Positions 17,210 through 25,826 of a stretch of 64,000 bases of DNA are shown here, piece after piece. The DNA lies in contig NZ_AP025637.1 of NCBI RefSeq assembly GCF_022846615.1, forward strand, positions 2,815,001 through 2,879,000, in the 5' to 3' direction. The translations under genes and the position numbers were made by a program. This DNA is from Roseomonas fluvialis (GTDB lineage Bacteria > Pseudomonadota > Alphaproteobacteria > Acetobacterales > Acetobacteraceae). A model generated the notes under the pieces. That model saw only the letters and a list, made by a program, of their open reading frames with translations. It ran no database searches and was not told the DNA's origin. How positions within the stretch are numbered: position 1 is the stretch's first letter; each line of letters starts with the position of its first letter.

Positions 17210-19855
17210 TCACAACGCCCGTCGCGCCTCCATCACCTCCGGGTCCTCCGCACTCCCCTTCACCCGGAACCCCAGCGCCCGCACGAAGGCCAGCATCGCC
17301 GCGTTCTCCGCCAGCACCTGGCCGACCACCTCCCGCACGCCCACGGCCCGGCCCCAGTCGAACAGGCGCTCCATCAGCGCCCGCGCCAGCCCCTGACCCT
17401 TCCACGCAGGATCCACCACCACCGCGAATTCCGCCTCGGCCCCACCGGGGTCACGGATCAAGCGGGAGACGCCGACCGTGCGGTCCGGCCCGTCCGCCAC
17501 GCGCTCCACCGCCACGAAGGCCATCTCCCGGTCGTAGTCGATCTGCGTCATGCGCGCGATCTGCGCAGCGCTCAGTTCGCCCAGCGCCGAGAAGAACCGG
17601 TAGCGCACATCCTCGGCCGATAGCCGCCGGAAGGCCTCGGCATGGGCGGCGGCATCCTCCGGGCGAATCGGGCGCAGCAGCACCGCCCGGCCGTCCTTTC
17701 CGCGCCACGCCACCGCCAGTTCGGCCGGATAGGGCGGGATCGCCAGCAAGGAGACCTGCCCGGCCGGGCGCAGGCGCAGCGCCGCATCCAACGCCATCAC
17801 GCCCTCAGCATCAGCCAGCAAAGGGTTGATTCTACAGGATTCGATATCTGGAAAATCCACCGCAACCTGCGACAGCCGCACCAGAGCATCCGCCACCGCC
17901 GCGATGTTCGCCGGCGGATGGTCGCGCCAGCCCTCGAGCAGCCGCGCCGTTCGCGTCCGCCGGACCAGCCCGTGCGCCAGGGCCAGGTTCAGCGGCGGCA
18001 GGTCGAAGCCCTCATCCGGGTCGATATCCGCCGCCGTGCCGCCACGCCCGAAGGACATCCAGGGCCCGAACATGGCATCGTCGCCCAGGCGCAGGCGCAG
18101 TTCCTGCCCGCGTCCGGCCTGGCGCTGCACCAGGAAGCCACCGATACGCGCCTCGGGCCGGGCATGCGCCACCCGCGCCGCCACGGCCACCGCCGCATCG
18201 CGCACCGCAGCGGCCGAGGCCAGCCCCAGCACCACCCCGCCGACCTCCGTCTTGCGTGGAAGGTCGGGGCTCAACACCTTGAGCACGACAGGAAAGCCGA
18301 GCATGGCAGCGGCCGCCGCCGCTTCCTCCGGCCCCTCCACGGCGCGCCCCGGCACGGTCGGCACGCCATAGGCGGCCAGCACCGCGAGCGCCTCCGCCTC
18401 GGTCAAGTCAAGCCGCCCCGCGGCCCGCGCCTGGCCCAGGATGCGCCGCACCGCCGCGCGGTCGGGGGCAAGGTCGAGCACGTCCCGCGCCGGCAGTTCC
18501 GCCGCCATGGCCCGGTTGCGCCGGTCCTGTGCCAGGTGCAGCGCGCCGCGCACCGCCGCCTCGGGCGTGGCAAAGACCGCGACACCCGCCTCGGCCAGCC
18601 GTGCCCTCTGCGCACCCGCACTCGCCTGGCCAGCCCAGCCGACCAGGATCGGCGCGCCGCGGCTCGCCTTCACCGCGGCCGCCAGGGATTCGCGCACCAC
18701 CTCCGCATCCTCCTCGGGGGTCGGGGCATGCAGCGCCACCACGGCATCCACGTCCGGCAGGCCGGCCAGCATCGCCGCCGCCTCGCCCAGCCGACCGCCG
18801 CCTTCGGGGCCCAACGCCAGCGGGTTGCGCCCCGACCAGCCCTCCGCCAGGCCCATCGCCACCGCCTCCAGCCCAGCCTCGCCCGGGTCCGCGAGCCGCC
18901 CGCCACCGGCCAGCACCGCATCCGCCCCCAGCGCGCCAAGGCCGATCCCGTTCGTGACCAGCGCGATACGGTCGCCGGGGCCGCTCGCGCGCGGGGACAG
19001 CCGCACCCGCGCGAGCGTCTCGGCGGCCGACAGGAAATCCTCCAGCCCGGCCACCCGCAGCACACCGGCGCGGCGCAGCGCGGCCGCCATCACCTCGTCC
19101 GCCAGGCCCGACGCATCCACCAGCCGCCCGCCCGCGCGGATCGCCACCACCGGGCGCGTGCGCGCCGCCGCCCGCGCGGCCGAGACGAACATGCGGCGGT
19201 TCTTGATCCGCCGGATGTCCAGCAAGATCGCCCCGGTCGCCGCATCGCGCGCCAGCCAGTCCAGCACGCCGGCGAAGCCGAAGCCCTGGTTGCCGCCGAT
19301 CCCCACCACATGGCTGAAGCCGACACTCTCGGCCGCCGCCCAGTCGAGCACCGCGCGCGCAATCGCCGAGGATTGCGTCACCAGCGCCAGCCGGCCCCGG
19401 GCGGGCGCGATGTGGCTCAGCGTCGCGTTCAGCCCGATCGCCGGCACCGCCACGCCGAACGACCCCTGCCCCAACGCCTGCACGCCGGTCGCGGCACTCA
19501 TCGCCGCCAGGTCCGGCGCCGCGCCGGGCACGATGGCGGCGAAGCAGCCCCGCGCCGCCAGGTCGGCCATGGCAGTGCCCAGCGCCTCCGGCGGCAGGCA
19601 GAGCACCGCAAGGTCGGGCGCAACCGGCAGGTCGGCGATGCTCGCGGCGGCCTCGAACCCATCCGTGGCCGTCCCGACCGCAAAAAGCCGCCCGCGGAAG
19701 CCGCCCGCCGCCAGGTTGCGCGCCAGCACGGGCGCCTCGCGGCTCGCCGGATGCGCCACCAGCACCAGGCTGTCCGGGCGCAGCAGGGCGCGGTCGCGGA
19801 AGCCGCCGCTGCGGGGCGGCCAGGAGAAGGCGTCGGGCATTGTGCGTTGCAACAT
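17210..19855 (-). CDS. Acetyl-CoA synthetase (ADP-forming)-like/GNAT fusion, Pat-type protein lysine acetyltransferase candidate
   Basis: An 881-residue fusion. Order of domains: CoA-binding Rossmann domain (about 22-120), succinyl-CoA ligase-like domain (about 150-450), ATP-grasp domain (about 480-690, with AYGVPTVPGRAV and GFPVVLKVLSPDLPRKTEVGGV), and a C-terminal GNAT acetyltransferase (about 720-881, DPAWKGQGLARALMERLFDWG). The catalytic His of true ADP-forming synthetases (usually in SHTGALAG) is absent: residues 236-262 read VVAIRAGGRLVDASGLADEV. That pattern is typical of Pat enzymes, where the synthetase part is regulatory and the GNAT part acetylates lysines of acyl-CoA synthetases. 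The start at 19855 follows a GGGAGG. Confidence 0.85.
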   Translation of the reverse strand: MLQRTMPDAFSWPPRSGGFRDRALLRPDSLVLVAHPASREAPVLARNLAAGGFRGRLFAVGTATDGFEAAASIADLPVAPDLAVLCLPPEALGTAMADLAARGCFAAIVPGAAPDLAAMSAATGVQALGQGSFGVAVPAIGLNATLSHIAPARGRLALVTQSSAIARAVLDWAAAESVGFSHVVGIGGNQGFGFAGVLDWLARDAATGAILLDIRRIKNRRMFVSAARAAARTRPVVAIRAGGRLVDASGLADEVMAAALRRAGVLRVAGLEDFLSAAETLARVRLSPRASGPGDRIALVTNGIGLGALGADAVLAGGGRLADPGEAGLEAVAMGLAEGWSGRNPLALGPEGGGRLGEAAAMLAGLPDVDAVVALHAPTPEEDAEVVRESLAAAVKASRGAPILVGWAGQASAGAQRARLAEAGVAVFATPEAAVRGALHLAQDRRNRAMAAELPARDVLDLAPDRAAVRRILGQARAAGRLDLTEAEALAVLAAYGVPTVPGRAVEGPEEAAAAAAMLGFPVVLKVLSPDLPRKTEVGGVVLGLASAAAVRDAAVAVAARVAHARPEARIGGFLVQRQAGRGQELRLRLGDDAMFGPWMSFGRGGTAADIDPDEGFDLPPLNLALAHGLVRRTRTARLLEGWRDHPPANIAAVADALVRLSQVAVDFPDIESCRINPLLADAEGVMALDAALRLRPAGQVSLLAIPPYPAELAVAWRGKDGRAVLLRPIRPEDAAAHAEAFRRLSAEDVRYRFFSALGELSAAQIARMTQIDYDREMAFVAVERVADGPDRTVGVSRLIRDPGGAEAEFAVVVDPAWKGQGLARALMERLFDWGRAVGVREVVGQVLAENAAMLAFVRALGFRVKGSAEDPEVMEARRAL

Positions 19856-20105
19856 GGACCTGGACCTCCCTCGCGGCAACGCCGGGGACGCAGCGTCCGC
19901 GGCAGCGTGCGTACAGGCGGCGTGCCGGCCAGCCCGCCCCGGGCGCGTGATATCCATGGCGACACGGCCGGCTCGCCGATACCGCCGGGCGCCGCAAGGC
20001 GGGGCGGTCGGACTTGATCCTGCCGCCGCCGCGCAACGCCACCCCCTTGCCGCCGCGGCCCGCCCCGGTTCCACTGCCCCGTCACACACATGGACAGACC
20101 ACCCC

Positions 20106-21059
20106 ATGAGCCAGGACCGCTGGGACCCCGAGATGCGCGCCTTCACCGCCATGATGGAGGAACGCGGCCGCGCCTTCCCCCCGGTGGTGCTGGGCATGCC
20201 GATGGATGCGGCGCGCGCGTCCAATGACGGGCCGGGCCTGGCCCTGGCTGAAGCCGGCGGGCCGCCGATGGCCGAAAGTCGCACCGACTGGCTGTCCATC
20301 CGCGGCCGGCGCCTCGCCTGCCGGGTGCATCGCCCGTCCACCGACACGCCCCTTCCCGTCATGGTCTACATCCATGGCGGCGGCTGGGTCTGGGGCAGCA
20401 TCGACACCCACGACCACATCATGCGCGCCTATGCCGCCGCCGCCGGCTGCGCCGTGGTCGGCCCGGACTATGCGCTGAGCCCCGAGGCCCCCTTCCCGCA
20501 GGCCTTGGAGGAATGCGCCGCGGTGGTCCGCTGGGTGGCGCAGCACGGCGCGCAATGGGGCCTGGACGGCACGCGCATCGTGGTCGGCGGCGATTCCGCC
20601 GGCGGCAACCTAGCCATGGCGACCGCGCTGCTGCTGCGCGAGACAGATCCGTCGCTGACCCTGCGCGGGTTGTTGCTCAACTACGGCGTCTTCGACAGCC
20701 GCACCGACACGCCGTCCTACCTGGAATTCGCCACCGGCCACACGCTGACGCGCGAGAAGATGGACTTCTACTGGCGCGCCTACGCGCCGCGCGAGGCCGA
20801 CCGCCTGCACCCCCTCGCCGCGCCCTTGCGCGCCGACCTCACGGGCCTGCCGCCCTGCCTGCTGCACGTGGCGGAACTGGACGTGCTGTCCGGCGAGAAC
20901 GCCGCCATGGAAGCCCGCCTGCGCGCGGCCGGTGTCGCGGTGGAAGCCACCACCTTCCCCGGCGTGCTGCACGGCTTCCTGCGGTCGATCGGGCATGTGA
21001 AGCAGGCCGACCGCGCGGTGGCGGAGGCCGGCACCTGGCTTTCGCGCCGCCTCGCCTGA
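20106..21059 (+). CDS. Alpha/beta hydrolase, hormone-sensitive-lipase type
   Basis: A 317-residue esterase-like hydrolase of the HSL family. The oxyanion-hole HGGGW is at residues 90-94 and the nucleophile Ser164 is in GGDSAGGN; the acid and base sit in ELDVLSGEN and VLHGF near the C-terminus. An N-terminal cap of about 60 residues precedes the core. The substrate is unknown. It is divergent from the Pat-like gene, with 250 bp of GC-rich sequence between them in which I see no clear element, and it is followed after 35 bp by a cupin gene on the same strand. Confidence 0.88.
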   Translation: MSQDRWDPEMRAFTAMMEERGRAFPPVVLGMPMDAARASNDGPGLALAEAGGPPMAESRTDWLSIRGRRLACRVHRPSTDTPLPVMVYIHGGGWVWGSIDTHDHIMRAYAAAAGCAVVGPDYALSPEAPFPQALEECAAVVRWVAQHGAQWGLDGTRIVVGGDSAGGNLAMATALLLRETDPSLTLRGLLLNYGVFDSRTDTPSYLEFATGHTLTREKMDFYWRAYAPREADRLHPLAAPLRADLTGLPPCLLHVAELDVLSGENAAMEARLRAAGVAVEATTFPGVLHGFLRSIGHVKQADRAVAEAGTWLSRRLA

Positions 21060-21094
21060 AGTGCCGCTTCACCACAACACGGAGGACACCGACC

Positions 21095-21496
21095 ATGGCC
21101 GACGCCGCCACCCGTGCCCGCATCGAAGCCCAGCGCGGCGACCCGCGCCTCGCCTCGCACTACCTCACCCCCGCCACCATGCCCTGGCAGCCCACCGAGT
21201 TCCCGGGCATCGAGATGAAGCTGCTCTGCCGCGACGAGGCCCGCGGCATGTCCACCATCCTGTTCCGCATGGCCCCGGGCGCCGAGGTCCCGCTGCACGA
21301 ACACACCGACATCGAGCAGACCTACGTCCTGGAAGGCGCGCTCGAGGATGAGGAAGGCCGCTGCGGCCCCGGCGAATTCGTCTGGCGTCCGGCCGGCAAC
21401 ACGCATGTCGCGCGCGCACCCGAGGGCGCGCTGTTCATCTCGGTGTTCCTCAAGCCCAACAAGTTCGTGGACCGCCAGCCGGGCTTCGCGCGGTAA
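21095..21496 (+). CDS. Cupin-domain protein
   Basis: A 133-residue single-domain cupin. The two cupin motifs are PLHEHTDIEQTYVLEGALEDEEG and GEFVWRPAGNTHVA, with histidines placed to bind a metal. Similar small cupins are dioxygenases, isomerases or ChrR-like sensors; the sequence does not decide. GGAGGA stands before the ATG and the gene is probably co-transcribed with the hydrolase 35 bp upstream. Its end lies 6 bp from the convergent flavoprotein gene. Confidence 0.85.
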   Translation: MADAATRARIEAQRGDPRLASHYLTPATMPWQPTEFPGIEMKLLCRDEARGMSTILFRMAPGAEVPLHEHTDIEQTYVLEGALEDEEGRCGPGEFVWRPAGNTHVARAPEGALFISVFLKPNKFVDRQPGFAR

Positions 21497-21502
21497 CGCG
21501 CG

Positions 21503-22933
21503 CTACAGCGCCACGCCCGGCCATTCCTCGCCGGTGATCTCCGGTTCGTCGAACGCCGCGTGGCGTGCGGCGTGCTGCGCGATGTCGGCGGCCAGCAGCC
21601 GCGCGCAGATCGCCCGCGAAAGCCGCTGCGCCCCCGCGCTGATCGCCGGCACGTCGCCCGTCACCTTCCCGTGGCTCAGCGTGGCCGCGAAGTTGAAGCA
21701 GTGCAGCCGCGAAAGATGCGGCGCCGTCCCCGGCACCCGCTCAGTGAAGGCGAAGCCCTCATCCAGCCACGGGTTCAGCCCCAGCGACGCATCGCGCTCC
21801 TCCTCCGGCGGCGTGTAGGCATCGCGCCACAGCCGGATATCGCCCGCCACCGCCGCCAGTTCCGGCCGCAACGCCGCGTCCTGCAGGAAGCCGGTGCCGA
21901 GCACCACGAACTCCGCCCGCACATCGCCGCGCGGCGTCGCCAGCACCAGCGCGTCGCCATCGCGCGCAACGCGCTCGACCCCCGCACCGGTCAGCAGCGT
22001 GGCATTCGCATGCGCCGCCACGCGCCGCACGCTCTCATGCGGCGGCGGCGTCTGCCGCCGTTCGACCGACAGCGCCAGCCGCCAGCGCCAAGCCGCCGGC
22101 AGGTCGTGCCAGCCATGCCAGAAGCCGCGCCCCTCCATGGACTTGCCCGAATTCACCCGCGGCAGCGCAGCGCGCCGCAGCAGCATGGTCAGCCGCCCGC
22201 AGCCCGCCTCCAGCGCCGCGGCCGCATTGTCGAAGGCCGAGGCCCCAGCGCCCACCACCACCACGTCGCGCCCGGCCAGCGCGCCGAAGTCGATCGCATC
22301 CGCGCTATGCGCCCACAGCCGCCCGCGCCAGTCCGGCAGGAAGCCCGGCAGCAGCCGCGGCCCGCCCAGCCCGTCGCGCCCCGTCGCCAGCACCACATGC
22401 CGCGCGAACACCACCGCGCCATCGGTCAACGCCAGCCGGAACAGCGCGCCCTCCGGGTCGATCCGCGCCACGCCCACGCCGTTGCGCACATCCAGCCCCG
22501 CCACGCGCCGGTACCAGCGCAGGTAGTCCATCCACATGCCCGTCGGGATCTTCCCCAGCGCCGCCCACGCGGCGGCGCCGTGCTGCGCCTCGAACCAGGC
22601 GCGGAAGGTCAGCTCATCCAGTCCCAGCGCCGGCCCGGCCAACTGCTTCGGGCTGCGCAGCGTGCGCATCCGCGCATAGGTCGCCCACGGCCCCTCCGCG
22701 CCCTCGGCCGCGGGGTCGAACAGCACGACGCGCACCACCCCCTCGCGCCGCAGCGCGAAGCCCGCCGCCAGCCCCGCCATGCCGGCGCCCAGCACCGCGA
22801 CATCGATCACCGCCGACCCATCCGGCGCGCGCGTCTGCGGCACCCAGGGCGTCGAGGGTTCCTGCAGGCGTTCCAGCGCAGCGGCAAGCCGCGCCTCGAG
22901 CGCAAGAAGTCCAGCGGGCGGATCGAACGGCAT
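21503..22933 (-). CDS. FAD-dependent NAD(P)-binding oxidoreductase (flavin monooxygenase-like)
   Basis: A 476-residue flavoprotein with an N-terminal FAD Rossmann motif (VAVLGAGMAGLAAG, about 45-58) and a second nucleotide motif VVVVGAGASAFDNA in mid-protein, the layout of flavin-containing monooxygenases. PWATYARMRTLRSPKQLAGP and FATLSHGKVTGD-like C-terminal sequence also fit that group. The hydrophilic N-terminal 40 residues lack a signal. It stands alone, convergent with the hydrolase-cupin pair, and its substrate is not evident. Confidence 0.82.
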   Translation of the reverse strand: MPFDPPAGLLALEARLAAALERLQEPSTPWVPQTRAPDGSAVIDVAVLGAGMAGLAAGFALRREGVVRVVLFDPAAEGAEGPWATYARMRTLRSPKQLAGPALGLDELTFRAWFEAQHGAAAWAALGKIPTGMWMDYLRWYRRVAGLDVRNGVGVARIDPEGALFRLALTDGAVVFARHVVLATGRDGLGGPRLLPGFLPDWRGRLWAHSADAIDFGALAGRDVVVVGAGASAFDNAAAALEAGCGRLTMLLRRAALPRVNSGKSMEGRGFWHGWHDLPAAWRWRLALSVERRQTPPPHESVRRVAAHANATLLTGAGVERVARDGDALVLATPRGDVRAEFVVLGTGFLQDAALRPELAAVAGDIRLWRDAYTPPEEERDASLGLNPWLDEGFAFTERVPGTAPHLSRLHCFNFAATLSHGKVTGDVPAISAGAQRLSRAICARLLAADIAQHAARHAAFDEPEITGEEWPGVAL

Positions 22934-23106
22934 GCAGCAAGACTACACCGCGCATCGCCCGCTCGGGAGGCAGCGGCCGCGACCCGGCGCCGCGCGACGC
23001 ACCGCCCCCCGCGCCCTGTTCCCCAGGGAACAAGCCCGCAGCGCGCGCGCGCCTAGCGTTCTCCCTGCCGCGGACAGGCTGCGGCAGCAGCAAGGGAGAC
23101 ACGGAC

Positions 23107-24636
23107 ATGGCGGTCACGCATGTGCTCGGCAGTGGCAGCGACCGATGGACGACGGAGGACTACGACCTCGCGCGGACGTCGTTCTTCCTGCCGACCCAGC
23201 AGGACGCCGAGGAAATCCTCGCCGGCCCCGGCCACGACACCATCCACGGCTTCGGCGGCAACGACACCATCATCGGCGCCACCGGCCGCGACAGCCTGCT
23301 GGGCGGCGACGGGGTCGACCGGCTCGACGGCGGCACCGAGGACGACACGCTGAGCGGCGGCAACGACGACGACAGGCTGATCGGCGGCGGCGGCAACGAC
23401 CGCCTGTCCGGCGATGACGGGCGGGACACGCTGGTCGGCGGCAGCGGCGACGACGACCTGTTCGGCGGCGTCGGCAACGACAGGCTCTACGCGGGCGGAA
23501 GCTCCGCGCAGGACACCTCCGACGGCGGCATCGACATCCTCGATGGCGGGGCCGGCATCGACAGCCTGTTCAGCGGCCTGCACGGCGACACCGCCGCGGG
23601 CGACAGCCTGTTCGGCGGCGCCGATGCCGACTACGCCGAGATCAGTCTGGCCAACGCCACCAGCGGCACGACCTTCCTGCGCGCCACCTTCGATGGCATC
23701 GACATGCTGCGCGGCACCAACGACATGGCGATCGCCATGGACATCGAGCGGCTGAATATCACCGGCTCCGCCTTCAACGACGGGCTGCTGGGCGGCGACG
23801 GCCATGATTCCATCTCGGGCGGCGGCGGCACCGACATCCTGCGCGGCGGCTTCGGCGACGACACGCTGCATGGCGGCGAAGGCACCACCGCCGACACGCT
23901 GCGCGGGGGGACGGGCAACGACAGGCTCACCGGCAGCGACGGCGCCAACCTCATGGTGGGCGACGAGGCGACCGACCGGTTGGGCGGCGCCGACCGCATG
24001 TTCGGCCGCGGCGGCAACGACACGATGCTGGGCGGCGTCGGCAGGGACACGCTCGACGGCGGCGACGGGAACGACAGCCTGGATGGCGGCCGCGACGCCG
24101 ACACGCTGGTCGGCGGTGCGGGCGACGACACGCTGCTGGGCGGCGACGGCGCCGACACGCTGCGCGGCGGCCTGGGCCGCGACAGCCTGGCCGGCGGAAA
24201 CGACAACGACGTGATCGACGGCGGTGGCGGGCGCGACGTGCTGACCGGCGGCGCCGGCAACGACATCTTCCGCTGGTCGGTCGTCAGCGCCGATCCCGCG
24301 GTGGCCGACAGCTTCCCACGTGCGGCGACGCGCGACGTGGTGACCGACTTCGAGATCGGCCAGGTGGTGCCCGTCACCGGCTATGTCGGGGACCGGCTGG
24401 ACTTTTCGGCGATCGACGCGAACGCCGCCCAGCAGGATGACCAGGCCTTCGGCTTCATCGGCCGCGCCGAGTTCAGCGGCAACGGCCGGGGCGGCGAACT
24501 GCGCTTCTTCCAGGACGACACCAACACCTTCGTGCAGGCCGACCTCAACGGGGACGCGGTCGCGGACCTGGAGGTGCAGCTCAACGGCCTGATCGAGCTG
24601 CGCATGGATGGCGGCTTCGCGCACCTCATCCTGTAG
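23107..24636 (+). CDS. RTX-type calcium-binding secreted protein
   Basis: A 509-residue acidic protein made largely of GGxGxDxLx nonapeptide repeats (about residues 38-125 and 225-390) that bind calcium and form parallel beta-rolls. A non-repeat segment at about 140-215 interrupts them, and the C-terminal 110 residues (RDVVTDFEIG...DRLDFSAIDANA...) form the type I secretion target region. No catalytic domain is visible, so it may be a structural or surface protein. There is no signal peptide, as expected for type I export. No ABC exporter genes are adjacent. A long antisense frame here is only a shadow of the repeats. Confidence 0.9.
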   Translation: MAVTHVLGSGSDRWTTEDYDLARTSFFLPTQQDAEEILAGPGHDTIHGFGGNDTIIGATGRDSLLGGDGVDRLDGGTEDDTLSGGNDDDRLIGGGGNDRLSGDDGRDTLVGGSGDDDLFGGVGNDRLYAGGSSAQDTSDGGIDILDGGAGIDSLFSGLHGDTAAGDSLFGGADADYAEISLANATSGTTFLRATFDGIDMLRGTNDMAIAMDIERLNITGSAFNDGLLGGDGHDSISGGGGTDILRGGFGDDTLHGGEGTTADTLRGGTGNDRLTGSDGANLMVGDEATDRLGGADRMFGRGGNDTMLGGVGRDTLDGGDGNDSLDGGRDADTLVGGAGDDTLLGGDGADTLRGGLGRDSLAGGNDNDVIDGGGGRDVLTGGAGNDIFRWSVVSADPAVADSFPRAATRDVVTDFEIGQVVPVTGYVGDRLDFSAIDANAAQQDDQAFGFIGRAEFSGNGRGGELRFFQDDTNTFVQADLNGDAVADLEVQLNGLIELRMDGGFAHLIL

Positions 24637-24643
24637 CGCGGCG

Positions 24644-24675
24644 GCGCGCGGCGGGCCGCCCGGCCCGCCGCGCGC
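24644..24675. terminator. Bidirectional hairpin between the RTX and M20 genes
   Basis: A 14-bp perfect GC stem (24644-24657 with 24662-24675) with a four-base loop fills the gap between two convergent genes and can serve both. No T-tract. Confidence 0.65.
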
Positions 24676-25826
24676 TACGACCCCGCCAGCGCCCGCTTCG
24701 CCACTTCCGCCAGGAAGCCCGAGGCCACCGGCAGCACATCGTCATTGAAGTCATAGCGCGGGTTGTGCAGTTCGCGCCCGCCCTCGGCGGGCCCGTTGCC
24801 GATCCAGACGAAGGCCCCGGGGACCTCGCGCAGGAACCAGGCGTAGTCCTCGCCGGTCATGGCGGGCGGCATGTCGCGGCGGCACTCGCTCACCGCCGCC
24901 GCCGCCGCCGCCGCCAGGTCGCGTTCCGCCGACGTATTCGCCGTGACGCCCACGCCCGCGCGGAAGGAAAAGGACGCCGCGACATCGAAGGTCGCCGCGA
25001 TGCCGTCGGCAATGCGCCGCAGGCCGGATTCGATCACCACCTGGTCCTCGTCGCGCAGCCAGCGCGCGGTGCCCTTCAGCGTGACGCGCGCGGTGATCTG
25101 GTTCTGCGCCTCGCCGCCCTCGACCACGGTCACGCTCACCACCCCGCCATTCAGCGGATCCAGGTTGCGCGCCACGATCGACTGCACCGCGACGATGGCG
25201 TGCCCGGCCGCCACCATCGGGTCGCGCGTGAGGTGCGGCAGCGCGGCGTGGCCCGCATGGCCGTCGAACACGATCTCGAACCGCGCGCCGGCTGCCATCA
25301 CGGCACGGTCATGCACCGCGATGGTGCCGACCGGCAGCCCTGGCCAATTGTGCCAGCCGAAGATGCGCTCCATCGGGAATCGGCTGAACAGCCCGTCGGC
25401 GATCATGCTGCGCGCGCCGCCGCCGCCTTCCTCCGCCGGCTGGAACACCAGCCGCACCGTGCCGGTCCAGTTCGGATCATCCAGCAGCAGCTTCGCCGCG
25501 CCCAGCAGCGCGGTGGTGTGCCCGTCATGCCCGCAGGCATGCATCACGCCGGGCACGGTGGATTTCCAGGGCAGGTCGTCGGTCTGCTCCTGGATGGGCA
25601 GCGCATCCATGTCCCCGCGCAGCCCGACGGCGCGATTCCCCCCGCCGCGACTGATCGTGGCAACCACCCCGTGGCCACCGACGTTCTCGGCGATGTCGGT
25701 GATGCCCATCTCCCGCAGGCGGGCGGCCACGAAGGCCGCCGTCTCGCCTTCGTGAAGGGTCAGGCCCGGGTTGGCGTGCAGATGGCGGCGCCAGGATGTA
25801 AGGGTCGCGGCGAGATCTGTGTGCAT
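24675..25826 (-). CDS. M20-family amidohydrolase (hippurate hydrolase / N-acyl-amino-acid deacylase type)
   Basis: A 383-residue metallo-amidohydrolase of the M20D group. Seen: WRRHLHANPGLTLHEGETAAFV, RGDMDALPIQEQ, the metal-binding VMHACGHDGHTTALLGAAKLL, FQPAEEGGGGARSMI, FGWHNWPGLPVG and the late TGEDYAWFL with its metal ligand. These enzymes release amino acids from N-acyl conjugates in the cytoplasm. The start codon overlaps that of divergent tamA on the opposite strand (shared CATG), so neither gene has a private leader. Confidence 0.92.
   Translation of the reverse strand: MHTDLAATLTSWRRHLHANPGLTLHEGETAAFVAARLREMGITDIAENVGGHGVVATISRGGGNRAVGLRGDMDALPIQEQTDDLPWKSTVPGVMHACGHDGHTTALLGAAKLLLDDPNWTGTVRLVFQPAEEGGGGARSMIADGLFSRFPMERIFGWHNWPGLPVGTIAVHDRAVMAAGARFEIVFDGHAGHAALPHLTRDPMVAAGHAIVAVQSIVARNLDPLNGGVVSVTVVEGGEAQNQITARVTLKGTARWLRDEDQVVIESGLRRIADGIAATFDVAASFSFRAGVGVTANTSAERDLAAAAAAAVSECRRDMPPAMTGEDYAWFLREVPGAFVWIGNGPAEGGRELHNPRYDFNDDVLPVASGFLAEVAKRALAGS

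Noticed and set aside
23053..24624. Long open frame antisense to the RTX gene
   Set aside because: It arises because Gly/Asp-rich repeat codons have few stops in reverse; it has no start context or recognisable domain. Other long opposite-strand frames (for example 1532-3205, 49059-51101) are rejected for the same reason.
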